Below, piece after piece: positions 17,142-26,742 of a stretch of DNA of 64,000 bases (its first letter is position 1; the number at the start of each line of letters is the position of its first letter). The stretch spans positions 62,001 to 126,000 of the forward strand of contig CAZTUB010000005.1 in NCBI GenBank assembly GCA_964615905.1, read 5' to 3'. The stretch comes from DATLMR01 sp964615905 (GTDB taxonomy: Bacteria; Acidobacteriota; Blastocatellia; UBA7656). The position numbers and the translations under genes are program-made. Below the pieces are notes generated by a model that was given only the letters and a program-made list of their open reading frames with translations, ran no database searches and was not told the origin of the DNA.

Positions 17142-18554
17142 ATGACGAGATCATTTAAAAAGAGATTTGAGCGAACCCTGCTGGTCATCGTTGCAGTCGC
17201 GGCGGCCGCCCCTGCACTGGCGCAACAGCCTGCGCGCGACTTCTCTCGCGAGACCGCGCTCAAGGCTCCAGCCTGGGTCGAAAGCGGCGTATTCTATGAA
17301 ATATTTCCCCGCCAGTTTTCCGCCGAAGGCAACTTCAACGGCATCACCGCCCGGCTCGACGACCTGAAAAAACTCGGAGTCAACATACTCTGGCTAATGC
17401 CTATCCACCCGGTCGGACAGGAGAAGAAGAAAGGGACCATCGGCAGCCCTTACGCCGTGCGGGATTTCTACGCGATCAACCCCGATTACGGCACAGCCGA
17501 AGACCTCCGCCGGTTGGTCCGCGAAGCGCACCGTCGCGGACTCAAAGTCATAATAGACATCGTGGCGAACCACACGTCGTGGGACTCGGTGATGATGAAG
17601 ACGGCTGATTTCTACACGCGCGACGCTAGCGGCCGTGTCATCCCCCCTGTGCCCGACTGGGCGGACGTGGCCGATCTGAACTATGACAACCCGCGCTTGC
17701 GCGACTACATGATCGAGATGATGAAGCACTGGATCAGGGAGTTCGACCTTGACGGTTTTCGCTGCGACGTTGCGGGGTTCGTGCCGACAGATTTCTGGGA
17801 GCGCGCGCGGGGGGAGCTGGAGCGCATCAAGCCTGACATAGTGATGCTTGCCGAATGGCACTCGCCCGACCTGATGGTCAAAGCCTTCGACGCCGATTAT
17901 GCGTGGCCCTTTCACAGCGCGATCACGGAGGTGCTGCAAGGGCGAGCGCCAGCGTCTCAGCTTCGGGCGGTGTGGCAAGAGGAGCGCTCAAAGTTTCCTC
18001 GAAACACGCTGCACATGCGTTTTTCGGATAACCACGACGAGCGCCGCGCAATCGCGAGGTTCGGCGAGCGCGCGGCGCTTGCCGCCTCCGCGCTGGTCTT
18101 TACGATGGACGGAGTGCCGCTCGTCTACAACGGGATGGAGGTCGGCGACACGACAGAATCGGGAGCGCCGGCGCTCTTTGAAAAGCTCCCGGTATTCTGG
18201 AAGATCGCCGAGCGGCGACCGGAATTTCCGCGCTTTTACGAGCAGATGATCGCGTTGCGCCGCAAGTCGCCCGCCCTGCAACAAGGCGAAACATTGTGGC
18301 TCGCAAACTCTGACGATTCGCGAATCGTCACATACCTCAGGCGCGGCCGCGACGAAGAGTTCCTTGTGGCGATCAATATGTCGAGCCGCCCGTTCGTCGG
18401 GTTTGTTGAAGTCGAAGGCGGCTCGACTTTCACCGACATCACGCCGAATCTGGATGCGCAAGGGAGTAAAGACGCGGTGAGGCGGACCGTCGGGCTTCCG
18501 TCTATCGCTCTCGATTCCTGGGGTTTTCGCATATTTCGCCGCGCGACGCGATGA
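17142..18554 (+). CDS. Secreted GH13 alpha-amylase-family glycosidase
   Basis: 470 aa with a signal peptide (~1-27, ending ALAQ). It is a compact GH13 barrel without the N-terminal sandwich of the other two. Motifs are YEIFPRQFS, DIVANHTS (region I), GFRCDVA with nucleophile Asp209, MLAEWH with acid/base Glu238, and SDNHDE with Asp299. A short C-terminal beta domain follows. It probably hydrolyses maltooligosaccharides in the periplasm; exact specificity (alpha-amylase, alpha-glucosidase or debranching) cannot be fixed from sequence. It lies 49 bp after the MFS transporter and 43 bp before xylF, consistent with co-transcription. Confidence 0.86.
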   Translation: MTRSFKKRFERTLLVIVAVAAAAPALAQQPARDFSRETALKAPAWVESGVFYEIFPRQFSAEGNFNGITARLDDLKKLGVNILWLMPIHPVGQEKKKGTIGSPYAVRDFYAINPDYGTAEDLRRLVREAHRRGLKVIIDIVANHTSWDSVMMKTADFYTRDASGRVIPPVPDWADVADLNYDNPRLRDYMIEMMKHWIREFDLDGFRCDVAGFVPTDFWERARGELERIKPDIVMLAEWHSPDLMVKAFDADYAWPFHSAITEVLQGRAPASQLRAVWQEERSKFPRNTLHMRFSDNHDERRAIARFGERAALAASALVFTMDGVPLVYNGMEVGDTTESGAPALFEKLPVFWKIAERRPEFPRFYEQMIALRRKSPALQQGETLWLANSDDSRIVTYLRRGRDEEFLVAINMSSRPFVGFVEVEGGSTFTDITPNLDAQGSKDAVRRTVGLPSIALDSWGFRIFRRATR

Positions 18555-18597
18555 TCAAGAAGAAACGATGATACGAAATTTGATTGGAGATTTGACG

Positions 18598-19689
18598 ATG
18601 CAGAACCGAGGAAAGCTGATGGCCGTTTTGCTTGCGGTGGCGCTACTCGCGGCCGGGTGTGTGACTACGCCGCCCGGTCAACAACCGGCCAACCGCGAGC
18701 CGAAGTCGGGCAAGATTCGTATAGGGTTTTCGATGGACACTCTGAAAGAAGAGCGGTGGCAAAAAGACCGCGACCTGTTTATGGCGCGCGCCGCAGAGCT
18801 TGGAGCGGAAGTCCTTTTACAAGTGGCCAACGGCGACGACGCGGCGCAGACGCAGCAGGCTGAAAATCTGCTCACTCAAAAAGTGGATGTGCTGGTCGTG
18901 GTCCCGCATAACGCCGAGGTGGCGGCTTCGATAGTCGATTCGGCCAACCGCCAGGGCGTTCCCGTCATCAGCTATGACCGTTTGATACGGAGAGCGGATG
19001 TCGATCTCTATATCTCGTTCGACAACGAAAAGGTGGGCGAGTTGCAGGCGAGTTACTTGCTGGAGCGAGCGCCGAGGGGGAACTACGTGCTGATACAGGG
19101 CGCGCCCACAGACAACAACGCGCGACAGTTTCACGATGGGCAGATGAGAGTTCTGAAGCCCGCGATTGATCGCGGCGACGTGAAGGTGGTCCTCGACCAG
19201 CCCGCCCGCGAGTGGCTGGCCAGCGAGGCGTTGAAGCATACCGAAAACGCGCTGACTCAGGCCAACAACGACGTCGCGGCAATCGTCGCTTCAAACGACG
19301 GGGTGGCGGGCGGCGTTATACAGGCGCTCGAAGAGCAGAAGCTCGCGGGCCGCGTGCTCGTGTCGGGCCAGGACGCGGACCTCGCGGCGTTGCAGCGCAT
19401 AGTTCAGGGGTCGCAGACGATGACCGTCTACAAGCCGATTGACCCGCTTGCTCGCCGCGCAGCCGAAGCGGCCGTGTTGCTTGCTCGCGGCGAAAAGCCC
19501 GCAACCACCGCGACCGTAAACAATGGCAAGCGAGACGTGCCGTCGATCTTGCTCGAACCCGTAGTGGTCGATAAATCGAACATCGCCGCGACCGTTGTAA
19601 AAGACGGCTTCCTCAGGCTCGAAGATATTTATAAGAACGTGCCGCGTGACCAGTGGCCCGCTCAACCGACGGCAATCGGCGGCAATTGA
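18598..19689 (+). CDS. xylF: XylF-type sugar ABC transporter substrate-binding lipoprotein
   Basis: The start at ATG 18598 is favoured: GGAGA at 18586-18590 lies 7 nt upstream, and it gives a lipoprotein signal ending LLAAGC, with Cys as the lipid anchor. A second ATG at 18568 would add 10 residues. The body is a periplasmic-binding-protein fold of the XylF family (IGFSMDTLKEERWQKDRD; QGAPTDNNA; VSGQDAD). Known family members bind D-xylose; the setting among alpha-glucan enzymes leaves another pentose or hexose possible. It is the first gene of the importer. Palindrome copy B separates it from xylG. Confidence 0.87.
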   Translation: MQNRGKLMAVLLAVALLAAGCVTTPPGQQPANREPKSGKIRIGFSMDTLKEERWQKDRDLFMARAAELGAEVLLQVANGDDAAQTQQAENLLTQKVDVLVVVPHNAEVAASIVDSANRQGVPVISYDRLIRRADVDLYISFDNEKVGELQASYLLERAPRGNYVLIQGAPTDNNARQFHDGQMRVLKPAIDRGDVKVVLDQPAREWLASEALKHTENALTQANNDVAAIVASNDGVAGGVIQALEEQKLAGRVLVSGQDADLAALQRIVQGSQTMTVYKPIDPLARRAAEAAVLLARGEKPATTATVNNGKRDVPSILLEPVVVDKSNIAATVVKDGFLRLEDIYKNVPRDQWPAQPTAIGGN

Positions 19690-19693
19690 GGAG

Positions 19694-19786
19694 GTGACAA
19701 GTGACAAGTGACGAGTGACAAGAGGGAGGAACTTTCCGACCGATCCTTTTTCTCTATCTTGTCACTCGTCACTTGTCACTTGTCAC
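19694..19786. repeat. Heptad-arm palindrome, variant copy B (within the xylF-xylG gap)
   Basis: Perfect 29-bp arms at 19694-19722 and 19758-19786 with a 35-nt loop. The arms read GTGACAA, GTGACAA, GTGACGA, GTGACAA, G. This is the same four-heptad design and inner end (GTGACAAG, then AGGGAG) as copy A, but with different outer heptads. It starts 4 bp after the xylF stop codon and ends 9 bp before xylG, so it would be a large intercistronic mRNA hairpin. Confidence 0.9.
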
Positions 19787-19795
19787 TAAAACATT

Positions 19796-21334
19796 ATGGC
19801 GACAGGCACACCGCTTCTTGAGATGCGCGACATTACAAAGTCTTTCCCAGGCGTGCGCGCTCTCGACGGGGTGACGTTCGATCTTTACGGGGGAGAGGTG
19901 CACGCGCTTGTCGGGGAAAACGGCGCGGGCAAATCTACTTTGATGAAGATATTGGGCGGCGTCTACCCTTACACAGACTACGGCGGGGAGCTGAAGATCG
20001 AAGGCCGTGAGCGCCGCTTCTCAGGCGTTCGCGATGCGGAGAGTGCGGGCGTCGCGGTTATCTTTCAAGAGCTGTCGCTTGTGAAGGATATGACGGTCGG
20101 TGAGAACATCTTTCTCGGTCGAGAGCCGCGCCGCTTCGGCGTGATCCGCTGGGGCGAGCTTTACGCTAAAGCCCAGCGCCTGCTCGACGACCTGCACCTG
20201 AATATTGACCTTCGCACGCCTGTCCGCAACCTCGGCATAGGCCAGCAGCAGCTTGTAGAGATAGCCAAAGCCCTTGCCTCCGAAGACGCGCGCATACTGG
20301 TGCTTGACGAGCCGACCGCCGCGCTCACGGACGCCGAGGTGGCGACGCTCTACTCGATCATAGACAAGCTGCGCGCTCGCAAAGTGGGAATGGTCTATAT
20401 CTCGCACAAGCTCGAAGAGGTCTTTCATCTGGCCGACCGCATAACCGTTTTGCGCGACGGGCGCACAGTGGGCACGCACCCGAAGGACTCGATAAACGAG
20501 CAGCGCGTCATTGAATTGATGGTCGGGCGCGAAGTCAGCCAGCTTTTTCCCGTCCCTGAGCACGAGCCCGGCGAGACCGTCTTCGAGGCTCAAAATATCA
20601 CCGTCTTCGATCCGGCGGTTGATGGAAAGAAGCTCGTCGACAACGTCAGCTTTTCAGTGCGCCGGGGCGAAGTGCTCGGCATTGCGGGGCTGATGGGAGC
20701 AGGCCGCAGCGAATTGCTGATGGCGATATTCGGCGCGCACGCGGGGCGGCACTCGGGCGAGGTCCGTATCAACGGGAAGCCCGCGCGGCTCGCGAGCCCC
20801 GCGGCCGCTATCAAGCGAGGCGTCGGGTTCGTCACCGAAGACCGTAAACGTTTCGGCCTTGTGCTCGACCAGACGATCCTGAACAATATGACGCTTGCGA
20901 GCCTGGGCCGCGTGTCGGGCCGCTTCGTCACAGACGTAGATAGAGAGGCGTCCGCAGCAGAGCGCGAGATGCGCGCGCTTCGCATCAAAGCACCCACGGT
21001 CTTTACGGTCGCAGGGACGCTGTCGGGCGGGAATCAGCAAAAAGTCGTGCTCGCGAAATGGCTTATGACAGAGCCGGTCGTGCTCTTTTTAGACGAGCCG
21101 ACGCGCGGGATAGACATAGGCGCAAAGCAGGAGATATACGCGCAGATCAACGCGCTTGCGAAAGCGGGCCTCGCTATAGTGCTCGTATCGTCCGAGCTGC
21201 CGGAAGTGCTCGGCCTGTCCGACCGCGTGATCGTTCTTCACGAAGGGCGCGAGACGGGCCGGTTCACGCGCGCCGAAGCGACCCCCGAAGACGTGATGGC
21301 CTGCGCCACGGGCCATATGAAACGGACAGCCTGA
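19796..21334 (+). CDS. xylG: XylG-type sugar ABC transporter ATPase (two ABC domains)
   Basis: 512 aa, a tandem ABC protein of the carbohydrate-uptake type 2 group. The first half has Walker A GENGAGKST, a Q-loop, signature-like GIGQQQLVEIAKAL and Walker B ILVLDEPTAAL. The second half has a degenerate Walker A (GLMGAGRSE), signature LSGGNQQKVVLAKW and LFLDEPTRGID. A degenerate second P-loop is normal for this family. It energises the importer with XylF and XylH at the cytoplasmic face. The ATG is only 9 bp after palindrome copy B, with no strong Shine-Dalgarno visible. Confidence 0.9.
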   Translation: MATGTPLLEMRDITKSFPGVRALDGVTFDLYGGEVHALVGENGAGKSTLMKILGGVYPYTDYGGELKIEGRERRFSGVRDAESAGVAVIFQELSLVKDMTVGENIFLGREPRRFGVIRWGELYAKAQRLLDDLHLNIDLRTPVRNLGIGQQQLVEIAKALASEDARILVLDEPTAALTDAEVATLYSIIDKLRARKVGMVYISHKLEEVFHLADRITVLRDGRTVGTHPKDSINEQRVIELMVGREVSQLFPVPEHEPGETVFEAQNITVFDPAVDGKKLVDNVSFSVRRGEVLGIAGLMGAGRSELLMAIFGAHAGRHSGEVRINGKPARLASPAAAIKRGVGFVTEDRKRFGLVLDQTILNNMTLASLGRVSGRFVTDVDREASAAEREMRALRIKAPTVFTVAGTLSGGNQQKVVLAKWLMTEPVVLFLDEPTRGIDIGAKQEIYAQINALAKAGLAIVLVSSELPEVLGLSDRVIVLHEGRETGRFTRAEATPEDVMACATGHMKRTA

Positions 21335-21389
21335 AGCATGTAGTTTCGAGGTCAGCTTTCGCAGAGCTACTCTCTTACGCGAGGTTGAA

Positions 21390-22595
21390 ATGGAGAGACC
21401 CGCAAACGAGCCGGTGATCGACCGCCCGCCCGCGAACGCAGACGCAACGCCGCAGGTCAATCTGGGCGGCTTCCGCATACAGACCTCCGTGCTGCGCGCA
21501 TATACGATGGTCATAGCGCTTGTGGCCGTCTGGATATTCTTCCATTACTCGACCGGCGGGATATTCCTCGAAGCTCGCAACTTCTCGAACCTCATGCGGC
21601 AAACGGCCGTGACGGGCGTGCTCGCGGTCGGGATGCTTATGGTAATAGTCACGGGGCAGATCGATCTTTCGGTCGGCTCTGTCGTAGGGCTTGCGGGCGG
21701 GCTCGCCGCAATCGCGCAAGGGTGGCTCGGATGGGGGCTTGTGCCGTCGCTTGCCGCGGGCGTAATGGTCGGCCTTGCGATAGGCGCGGTCCAGGGCGGG
21801 CTTGTCGCATATGCCAACATACCCGCTTTCATCGTGACGCTCGGCGGGCTGCTCGCCTGGCGCGGGGTGATAAAAGGGGTCACGGCGGGAAACACGATCC
21901 CCGTTGAGCTGGCGGGTTTCAAGGCGCTGGGCCAATCTTATATCACGCCTGAGTCGGGGTATGTAATCGCGGGGTTTGCGGTCGCCATGATTGTCTGGCT
22001 TGCTATTCGTCGTGACCGTGCGCGCCGCAGGCACGGGTTTGCTCAAGAAAAGACTCTCGGCTTGATCGCGCGCATATTCTTTCCGTCAATCGTCGTCGTA
22101 GGGTTTATCTACGCGCTCAACTCATACTCAGGCGTGCCGATACCCGTAGTCATACTGATTGCGGTAGCGCTCGCGGGAGCGTTTATAACTCAGAACACGA
22201 CCTTTGGCCGGTATCTTTACGCGATTGGCGGCAACCCGGACGCGGCGCGGCTGAGCGGTATAAACATACGCGCCCACCTGCTCGCGGTATTCTGCATAAT
22301 GGGCGTGCTGACAGGCGTAGCGGCGATCATCTACACGGCGCGAGTTGGAAGCGGCGCTCCTGACGCGGGCGTGTTGCTTGAGCTTGACGCAATCGCGGCC
22401 TGCGTAATCGGCGGGGCGAGCTTGATGGGCGGTCGCGGCAGCGTTTTCGGCGCGTGCCTGGGCGCGCTCTTTATGGCGAGCCTCGACAACGGGATGTCGC
22501 TCAAGAACGTGCCCGATTTCACGCAGGACATCGTCAAAGGCGCGATCCTTGTGACCGCCGTAGGGCTCGACATGCTTGGAAGAAAACGGAGGTAA
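21390..22595 (+). CDS. xylH: XylH-type sugar ABC transporter permease
   Basis: 401 aa inner-membrane permease of the branched ribose/xylose group, with roughly 10 hydrophobic helices after a ~35-residue cytoplasmic Pro-rich N-terminus. Recognisable segments are MLMVIVTGQIDLSVGSV near helix 3 and YAIGGNPDAARLSGIN in the conserved cytoplasmic loop. It completes the XylF-XylG-XylH set. It is 55 bp after xylG, and the next gene begins 5 bp after its stop, so all are probably one transcript. Confidence 0.9.
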   Translation: MERPANEPVIDRPPANADATPQVNLGGFRIQTSVLRAYTMVIALVAVWIFFHYSTGGIFLEARNFSNLMRQTAVTGVLAVGMLMVIVTGQIDLSVGSVVGLAGGLAAIAQGWLGWGLVPSLAAGVMVGLAIGAVQGGLVAYANIPAFIVTLGGLLAWRGVIKGVTAGNTIPVELAGFKALGQSYITPESGYVIAGFAVAMIVWLAIRRDRARRRHGFAQEKTLGLIARIFFPSIVVVGFIYALNSYSGVPIPVVILIAVALAGAFITQNTTFGRYLYAIGGNPDAARLSGINIRAHLLAVFCIMGVLTGVAAIIYTARVGSGAPDAGVLLELDAIAACVIGGASLMGGRGSVFGACLGALFMASLDNGMSLKNVPDFTQDIVKGAILVTAVGLDMLGRKRR

Positions 22596-22600
22596 GACGG

Positions 22601-23113
22601 ATGGTTACCTTAGAGACGGAACGCCTTCTTTTAAGGATGTGGAGAGAGAGTGATTTTGAAGCCTATGCGCGTTTCTGTTCCGACCCGGAAGTGATGCAGT
22701 TTCTCGGAGAGGGCCGTCCGCTCAGCCGTCTGGAAGCCTGGCGGCACATGGCCACGATTGTAGGGCACTGGCACTTGCGGGGCTACGGCATATGGGCGGT
22801 CGAGGAGCGAGAGACGGGAAAGCTTGTAGGGCGGATAGGGTTCTTCAACCCTGAAGGCTGGCCGGGCTTCGAGCTTGGCTGGGTGCTTGATAGAGAACAC
22901 TGGGGTAAAGGCTTTGCGAGCGAGGGCGCCAGGCGCGCGCTCGACTATGCGTTCACAGAGATGAACCGCGATCACGTCATCAGCCTTATCCACCCCGACA
23001 ACATCGGATCAATCCGCGTAGCCGAGCGGCTGGGGGAAAAACTTGAAGGGAAGACAGAGCTGTTCGGCCACGACGTTCTGATTTACGGCATCGACCGTGT
23101 GCGGGAACCCTGA
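22601..23113 (+). CDS. GNAT-family N-acetyltransferase (RimJ/RimL-like)
   Basis: 170 aa. The start is ATG 22601, preceded by GGAGGT (22588-22593). The fold follows the GNAT pattern: ETERLLLRMWRESDF at the N-terminus, a central GRIGFF/ELGWVLDREHWGKGFASEGARRAL acetyl-CoA-binding region, and the C-terminal NIGSIRVAERLG helix common in RimJ/RimL-type enzymes. It probably acetylates a small molecule or protein N-terminus; no substrate can be assigned. Its position after xylH suggests co-transcription rather than a role in transport. Confidence 0.85.
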   Translation: MVTLETERLLLRMWRESDFEAYARFCSDPEVMQFLGEGRPLSRLEAWRHMATIVGHWHLRGYGIWAVEERETGKLVGRIGFFNPEGWPGFELGWVLDREHWGKGFASEGARRALDYAFTEMNRDHVISLIHPDNIGSIRVAERLGEKLEGKTELFGHDVLIYGIDRVREP

Positions 23114-23140
23114 TCAAACCTCAAACGGAGATAGACTTCA

Positions 23141-23998
23141 ATGGACATAAGACTGCGTGCAGGCACGCCCGGCGACTCTGAAAGGTGCGGCCTGATCTGT
23201 TACGAAGCATTCAAGGTTATTTCGGAACAGCACAACTTCCCGCGCGATTTCCCAACCCCTGAAGTCGCCGCCGAGTTGCTGTTTCAACTCTTCTCGCGCG
23301 ACGACATCTACTCCGTCGTTGCGGAAGCTGACGGGCAACCCGTCGGCAGTAACTTTCTCTGGGAGAACGGCGTCATCGCGGGGGTCGGTCCCATCACTAT
23401 TGACCCGACTATTCAGAATGTCGCCGTCGGGCGGCGATTGATGGAAGACGTGATGCGGCGCGCGCAGGACAGGGGGTTCGCTGGCGTGAGGTTAGTGCAG
23501 GCCGCTTATCATAACCGCTCATTATCTCTATACACCAAGCTCGGCTTTTACACGCGCGAGCCGCTTTCAACTCTTCAAGGCCCGGCTATAGGGCTTGAGA
23601 CGCCCGGCCACCCCGTCCGCCCGGCAACCGAGGCCGACCTGGACGGCTGCAACAGGTTATGCTTCAAGGTCCACGGCCACGACAGAGGGCCGGACCTGCT
23701 GGACGCTATAAAGCAAGGGACGGCAACCGTGGTCGAGCGCGGCGGGCGCATCACAGGTTACGCTACTCTTGTGGGGTTCTTCGGGCACGCCGTCGCAGAG
23801 AGCAACGACGATATGAAGGCGCTCATCGGCGCGGCGACGGAATTTCCTGGGCCGGGGCTCTTGCTGCCGACCCGCAATAGCGACCTGCTCCGCTGGTGTC
23901 TGGAGCGCGGGCTGCGCATAGTTCAGCCCATGACTTTGATGAGCACAGGTTTGTACAACGAGCCTGCCGGTCCATTCCTGCCTTCGGTCGTCTATTAA
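23141..23998 (+). CDS. GNAT-family N-acetyltransferase, two-domain
   Basis: 285 aa. The N-terminal half is a GNAT domain with strand/loop VAVGRRLMEDVMRRAQDRGFAGVRL as the acetyl-CoA site and the NRSLSLYTKLGF helix. The C-terminal half (from ~150) is a second, more degenerate GNAT-like unit. Tandem GNAT proteins of this size are common, and the second unit is often structural. No substrate is evident. It is 27 bp after the preceding acetyltransferase and 11 bp before the GH15 gene. Confidence 0.82.
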   Translation: MDIRLRAGTPGDSERCGLICYEAFKVISEQHNFPRDFPTPEVAAELLFQLFSRDDIYSVVAEADGQPVGSNFLWENGVIAGVGPITIDPTIQNVAVGRRLMEDVMRRAQDRGFAGVRLVQAAYHNRSLSLYTKLGFYTREPLSTLQGPAIGLETPGHPVRPATEADLDGCNRLCFKVHGHDRGPDLLDAIKQGTATVVERGGRITGYATLVGFFGHAVAESNDDMKALIGAATEFPGPGLLLPTRNSDLLRWCLERGLRIVQPMTLMSTGLYNEPAGPFLPSVVY

Positions 23999-24009
23999 GA
24001 TGTAGTGTT

Positions 24010-26742
24010 ATGAGATCACCAGCGATCATGCGGCTTTCTATCGCTTTGCTCCTGACGGCGGCGGCTTCAACCTCTATCGCTCAAGCCCCTAACTCAATAG
24101 CGCCCGGCGCGCCCGGTGCCAGGCCTGCGTGGACCAACGGCAACAAGCAAGGCGTCGGCACTTCAAACACACTCGAATCGAAGGTCTGGTTCACTCTCGG
24201 CGAAGGCGTGCTTCAGGAGACCTATTACCCGACCGTTGACAAAGCCAACACGCGCAGCCTCGAATTTATCGTCACAGACAACCGCAGCTTTGCCGAGCTT
24301 GAAAGCCGCGATACGACGCACGAGATCGAAGTCGTAGCCAGTGATTCGCTGGCTTTCCGACAGATCAATACCTCGAAGTCAGGCCGCTATCGCTTGACCA
24401 AGACTTACATAACCGACCCCGTACGTGACACAGTTCTTATAAACGTCGACTTCGTGCCGCTCAAAGGGGAAGGGCTGCGGCTTTACCTGCTCTACGACCC
24501 GGCGATTAACAACAGCGGCTTTCACGACACCGGCTACTCGGAAAACGGCGCGCTTATCGCGGCTGACGCTCGCGTTGCTTCCGCGCTTATATCGAGCACC
24601 GGCTTTGCACGCGCGTCGAGCGGCTACATGGGAGCGAGCGACGGCTGGGTTGACTTGAAAGATGATTTCAAACTCGATCAGGCGTACCGGCGAGCCGTCG
24701 ATGGAAACGTTGTGCAGACGGCGGAGCTGCCCGCCGCCGCTCGGTCGTTTACGCTCGCGCTTGGGTTTGGCACAGAGGGCGCGGCTGCGCTTGCTGCGGC
24801 CCAGATGTCGCTCAAGCAAGGCTTTGCCCGGAAGATGGATCATTACAACACCGGCTGGCGAAATTATCTCGCCACGCTCAAGACCGTGGAAGCGAAATAC
24901 CGCGACCAGTACCTTATGGCCGCGATGATGCTGAAGGCGCACGAAGACAAGACGTATCGCGGCGCGGGCGTCGCTTCGCTGACAGTGCCGTGGGGCGACG
25001 CGGCCGACGCGAGCGAGCCGAACGTCGGCGGGTACCACAACGTCTGGTCGCGCGACCTCTATCAAGTCGCCACAGCGTTTTATGCTATGGGCGACAAAGA
25101 GGCCGCCGACCGCGCGCTCGATTACCTGTTCAAAGTTCAGCAAAAACCGGACGGCTCGTTCCCGCAGAATTCATGGCTGGACGGACGGCCCTTCTGGAAC
25201 TCTGTGCAGATGGATGAAGTGGCCTACCCGCTCATACTCGCTCACGAGCTTGGGCGCACTGACGCCGAGACTTTCGAGAAACACATAAAGCGCGCGGCGA
25301 ACTATCTAGTCAAACACGGCCCGGCTACGCCTCAAGAGAGATGGGAAGAAGAGAGCGGCTATTCGCCTTCGACCATAGCGGCCGAGATCGCCGGGCTTAT
25401 CTGTGCGGCTGAGATCGCTTCAAAGAACCGCGACGAAGCGTCGTCCGTTTTGTGGCGCGCGGCGGCTGATGATTGGGCACGCAAGGTGGAATCGTGGACC
25501 GTCACAACCGGCGGCCCGCACGGCGGGCGCTACTTTTTGCGCGTCTCTCAAACGGGAGAGCCAGACTCAGGCCAACCCCTTGAGATCAACAACGGCGGCG
25601 GGAGCTTTGACGAGCGCGAGATCGTTGACGCAGGATTTTTAGAGCTTGTCCGGCTTGGGATTCGTCCGGCCGACGATCCGCTTATCAAACGCTCGCTTGA
25701 GGTCGTCGATCAAAAGATCAAAGTGGAGACGCCCAACGGCGCTGCGTGGTACAGGTACAACCACGACGGCTACGGAGAAAAGCCGGACGGACGCGGCTAT
25801 GACGGCACGGGCAAGGGGCGGTTATGGGTGCTGCTCACGGGCGAGCGCGGCGAGTACGCGCTCCAAGCTGGTCTGGACGCTCGCCCTTATCTTGACGCCA
25901 TGCTTCGCATGGCAACAAAAGCTCGCATGCTTCCCGAACAGGTGTGGGACCGCGCCGAAAGCCCCCTGCCTCACCTGAAATTCGGCCAGGGGACGGGCTC
26001 GGCTACACCGCTCGCCTGGACCAACGCGCAGTTCATAAGGCTCGCACTCGCGATTCGAGAAGGCCGCCCCCAGGCCATGCCCGCCCCTGTCGCAGCACGT
26101 TATCTAGGGCAGGGCGCGCGGCTATCGACGACCGCGCGCGCATCGCTCACGCGGCCGCCTGAGATCACCGCTGTCAAGCCCGGCCAGCAGATCGAGATAG
26201 CCGGTTTCACTGAAGGCACGCAGGCCGTCTTATTCACGGGCGGGGAAGTTAAGGAGATCAAACCCGGACCTTTCAGACTGCCTGTCACTGTCACTGAAGA
26301 CGAAACGCGCGTGGTGGTCGCCGCAACCGGCGCAGACGGCACGACTGCGATTGACTCGATCACGGTCAGACAGTCTCGCCCCGCCTCGGAAGACGCGCCG
26401 CCCGATTGGAGCGACCGCAGGCTCGGCGACCAGTTGATGAACGGGCTCTCTCCAAAGATCACAGGCTCGTGGGTAACGTTCATCTACAGGGGCGACGCGA
26501 AATCGGTCGAGGTCGTGGGCGAGATGACCGGCTGGAAGAGGCGCGGGTTAGTGATGAGGCCGCTCGCGGGCACGAACGTCAAATACCTCTCGCTCAAGTT
26601 TCCTGAAGACGCGCGCATCGAATACAAGTACGTGGTCGATGAGAAATGGGTGCTTGACGAGCTTAACCCGAACAGGATCGATAAACGCGTCGGCGGTGAA
26701 AACAACTTCTTCCAGATGCCGGGCTACAGGCAACGGGACTGA
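24010..26742 (+). CDS. Secreted GH15 glucoamylase/glucodextranase-type enzyme with C-terminal CBM48-like domain
   Basis: 910 aa from ATG 24010 (a second ATG at 24028 also gives a signal peptide, MRLSIALLLTAAASTSIAQ). The order is an N-terminal beta-sandwich (~40-300; PAWTNGNKQGVGTS, WFTLGEGVLQETYYP), an (alpha/alpha)6 barrel (~320-700) with HNVWSRDLYQVATAFYAMGD, the acidic motif RWEEESGYSPST (Glu446-448, the expected general-acid region) and GSATPLAWTNAQFIRL, then a linker region and a C-terminal beta domain (~805-905) resembling CBM48/AMPK glycogen-binding modules (VEVVGEMTGWKRRGLVM). The expected reaction is release of glucose from non-reducing ends of alpha-glucans. It closes the sugar block and would feed glucose to its transporters. 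Confidence 0.87.
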   Translation: MRSPAIMRLSIALLLTAAASTSIAQAPNSIAPGAPGARPAWTNGNKQGVGTSNTLESKVWFTLGEGVLQETYYPTVDKANTRSLEFIVTDNRSFAELESRDTTHEIEVVASDSLAFRQINTSKSGRYRLTKTYITDPVRDTVLINVDFVPLKGEGLRLYLLYDPAINNSGFHDTGYSENGALIAADARVASALISSTGFARASSGYMGASDGWVDLKDDFKLDQAYRRAVDGNVVQTAELPAAARSFTLALGFGTEGAAALAAAQMSLKQGFARKMDHYNTGWRNYLATLKTVEAKYRDQYLMAAMMLKAHEDKTYRGAGVASLTVPWGDAADASEPNVGGYHNVWSRDLYQVATAFYAMGDKEAADRALDYLFKVQQKPDGSFPQNSWLDGRPFWNSVQMDEVAYPLILAHELGRTDAETFEKHIKRAANYLVKHGPATPQERWEEESGYSPSTIAAEIAGLICAAEIASKNRDEASSVLWRAAADDWARKVESWTVTTGGPHGGRYFLRVSQTGEPDSGQPLEINNGGGSFDEREIVDAGFLELVRLGIRPADDPLIKRSLEVVDQKIKVETPNGAAWYRYNHDGYGEKPDGRGYDGTGKGRLWVLLTGERGEYALQAGLDARPYLDAMLRMATKARMLPEQVWDRAESPLPHLKFGQGTGSATPLAWTNAQFIRLALAIREGRPQAMPAPVAARYLGQGARLSTTARASLTRPPEITAVKPGQQIEIAGFTEGTQAVLFTGGEVKEIKPGPFRLPVTVTEDETRVVVAATGADGTTAIDSITVRQSRPASEDAPPDWSDRRLGDQLMNGLSPKITGSWVTFIYRGDAKSVEVVGEMTGWKRRGLVMRPLAGTNVKYLSLKFPEDARIEYKYVVDEKWVLDELNPNRIDKRVGGENNFFQMPGYRQRD

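Noticed and set aside
22454..22600. N-terminal extension of the first GNAT protein into xylH
   Set aside because: It overlaps the xylH coding region; ATG 22601 has GGAGGT upstream and starts the conserved domain.
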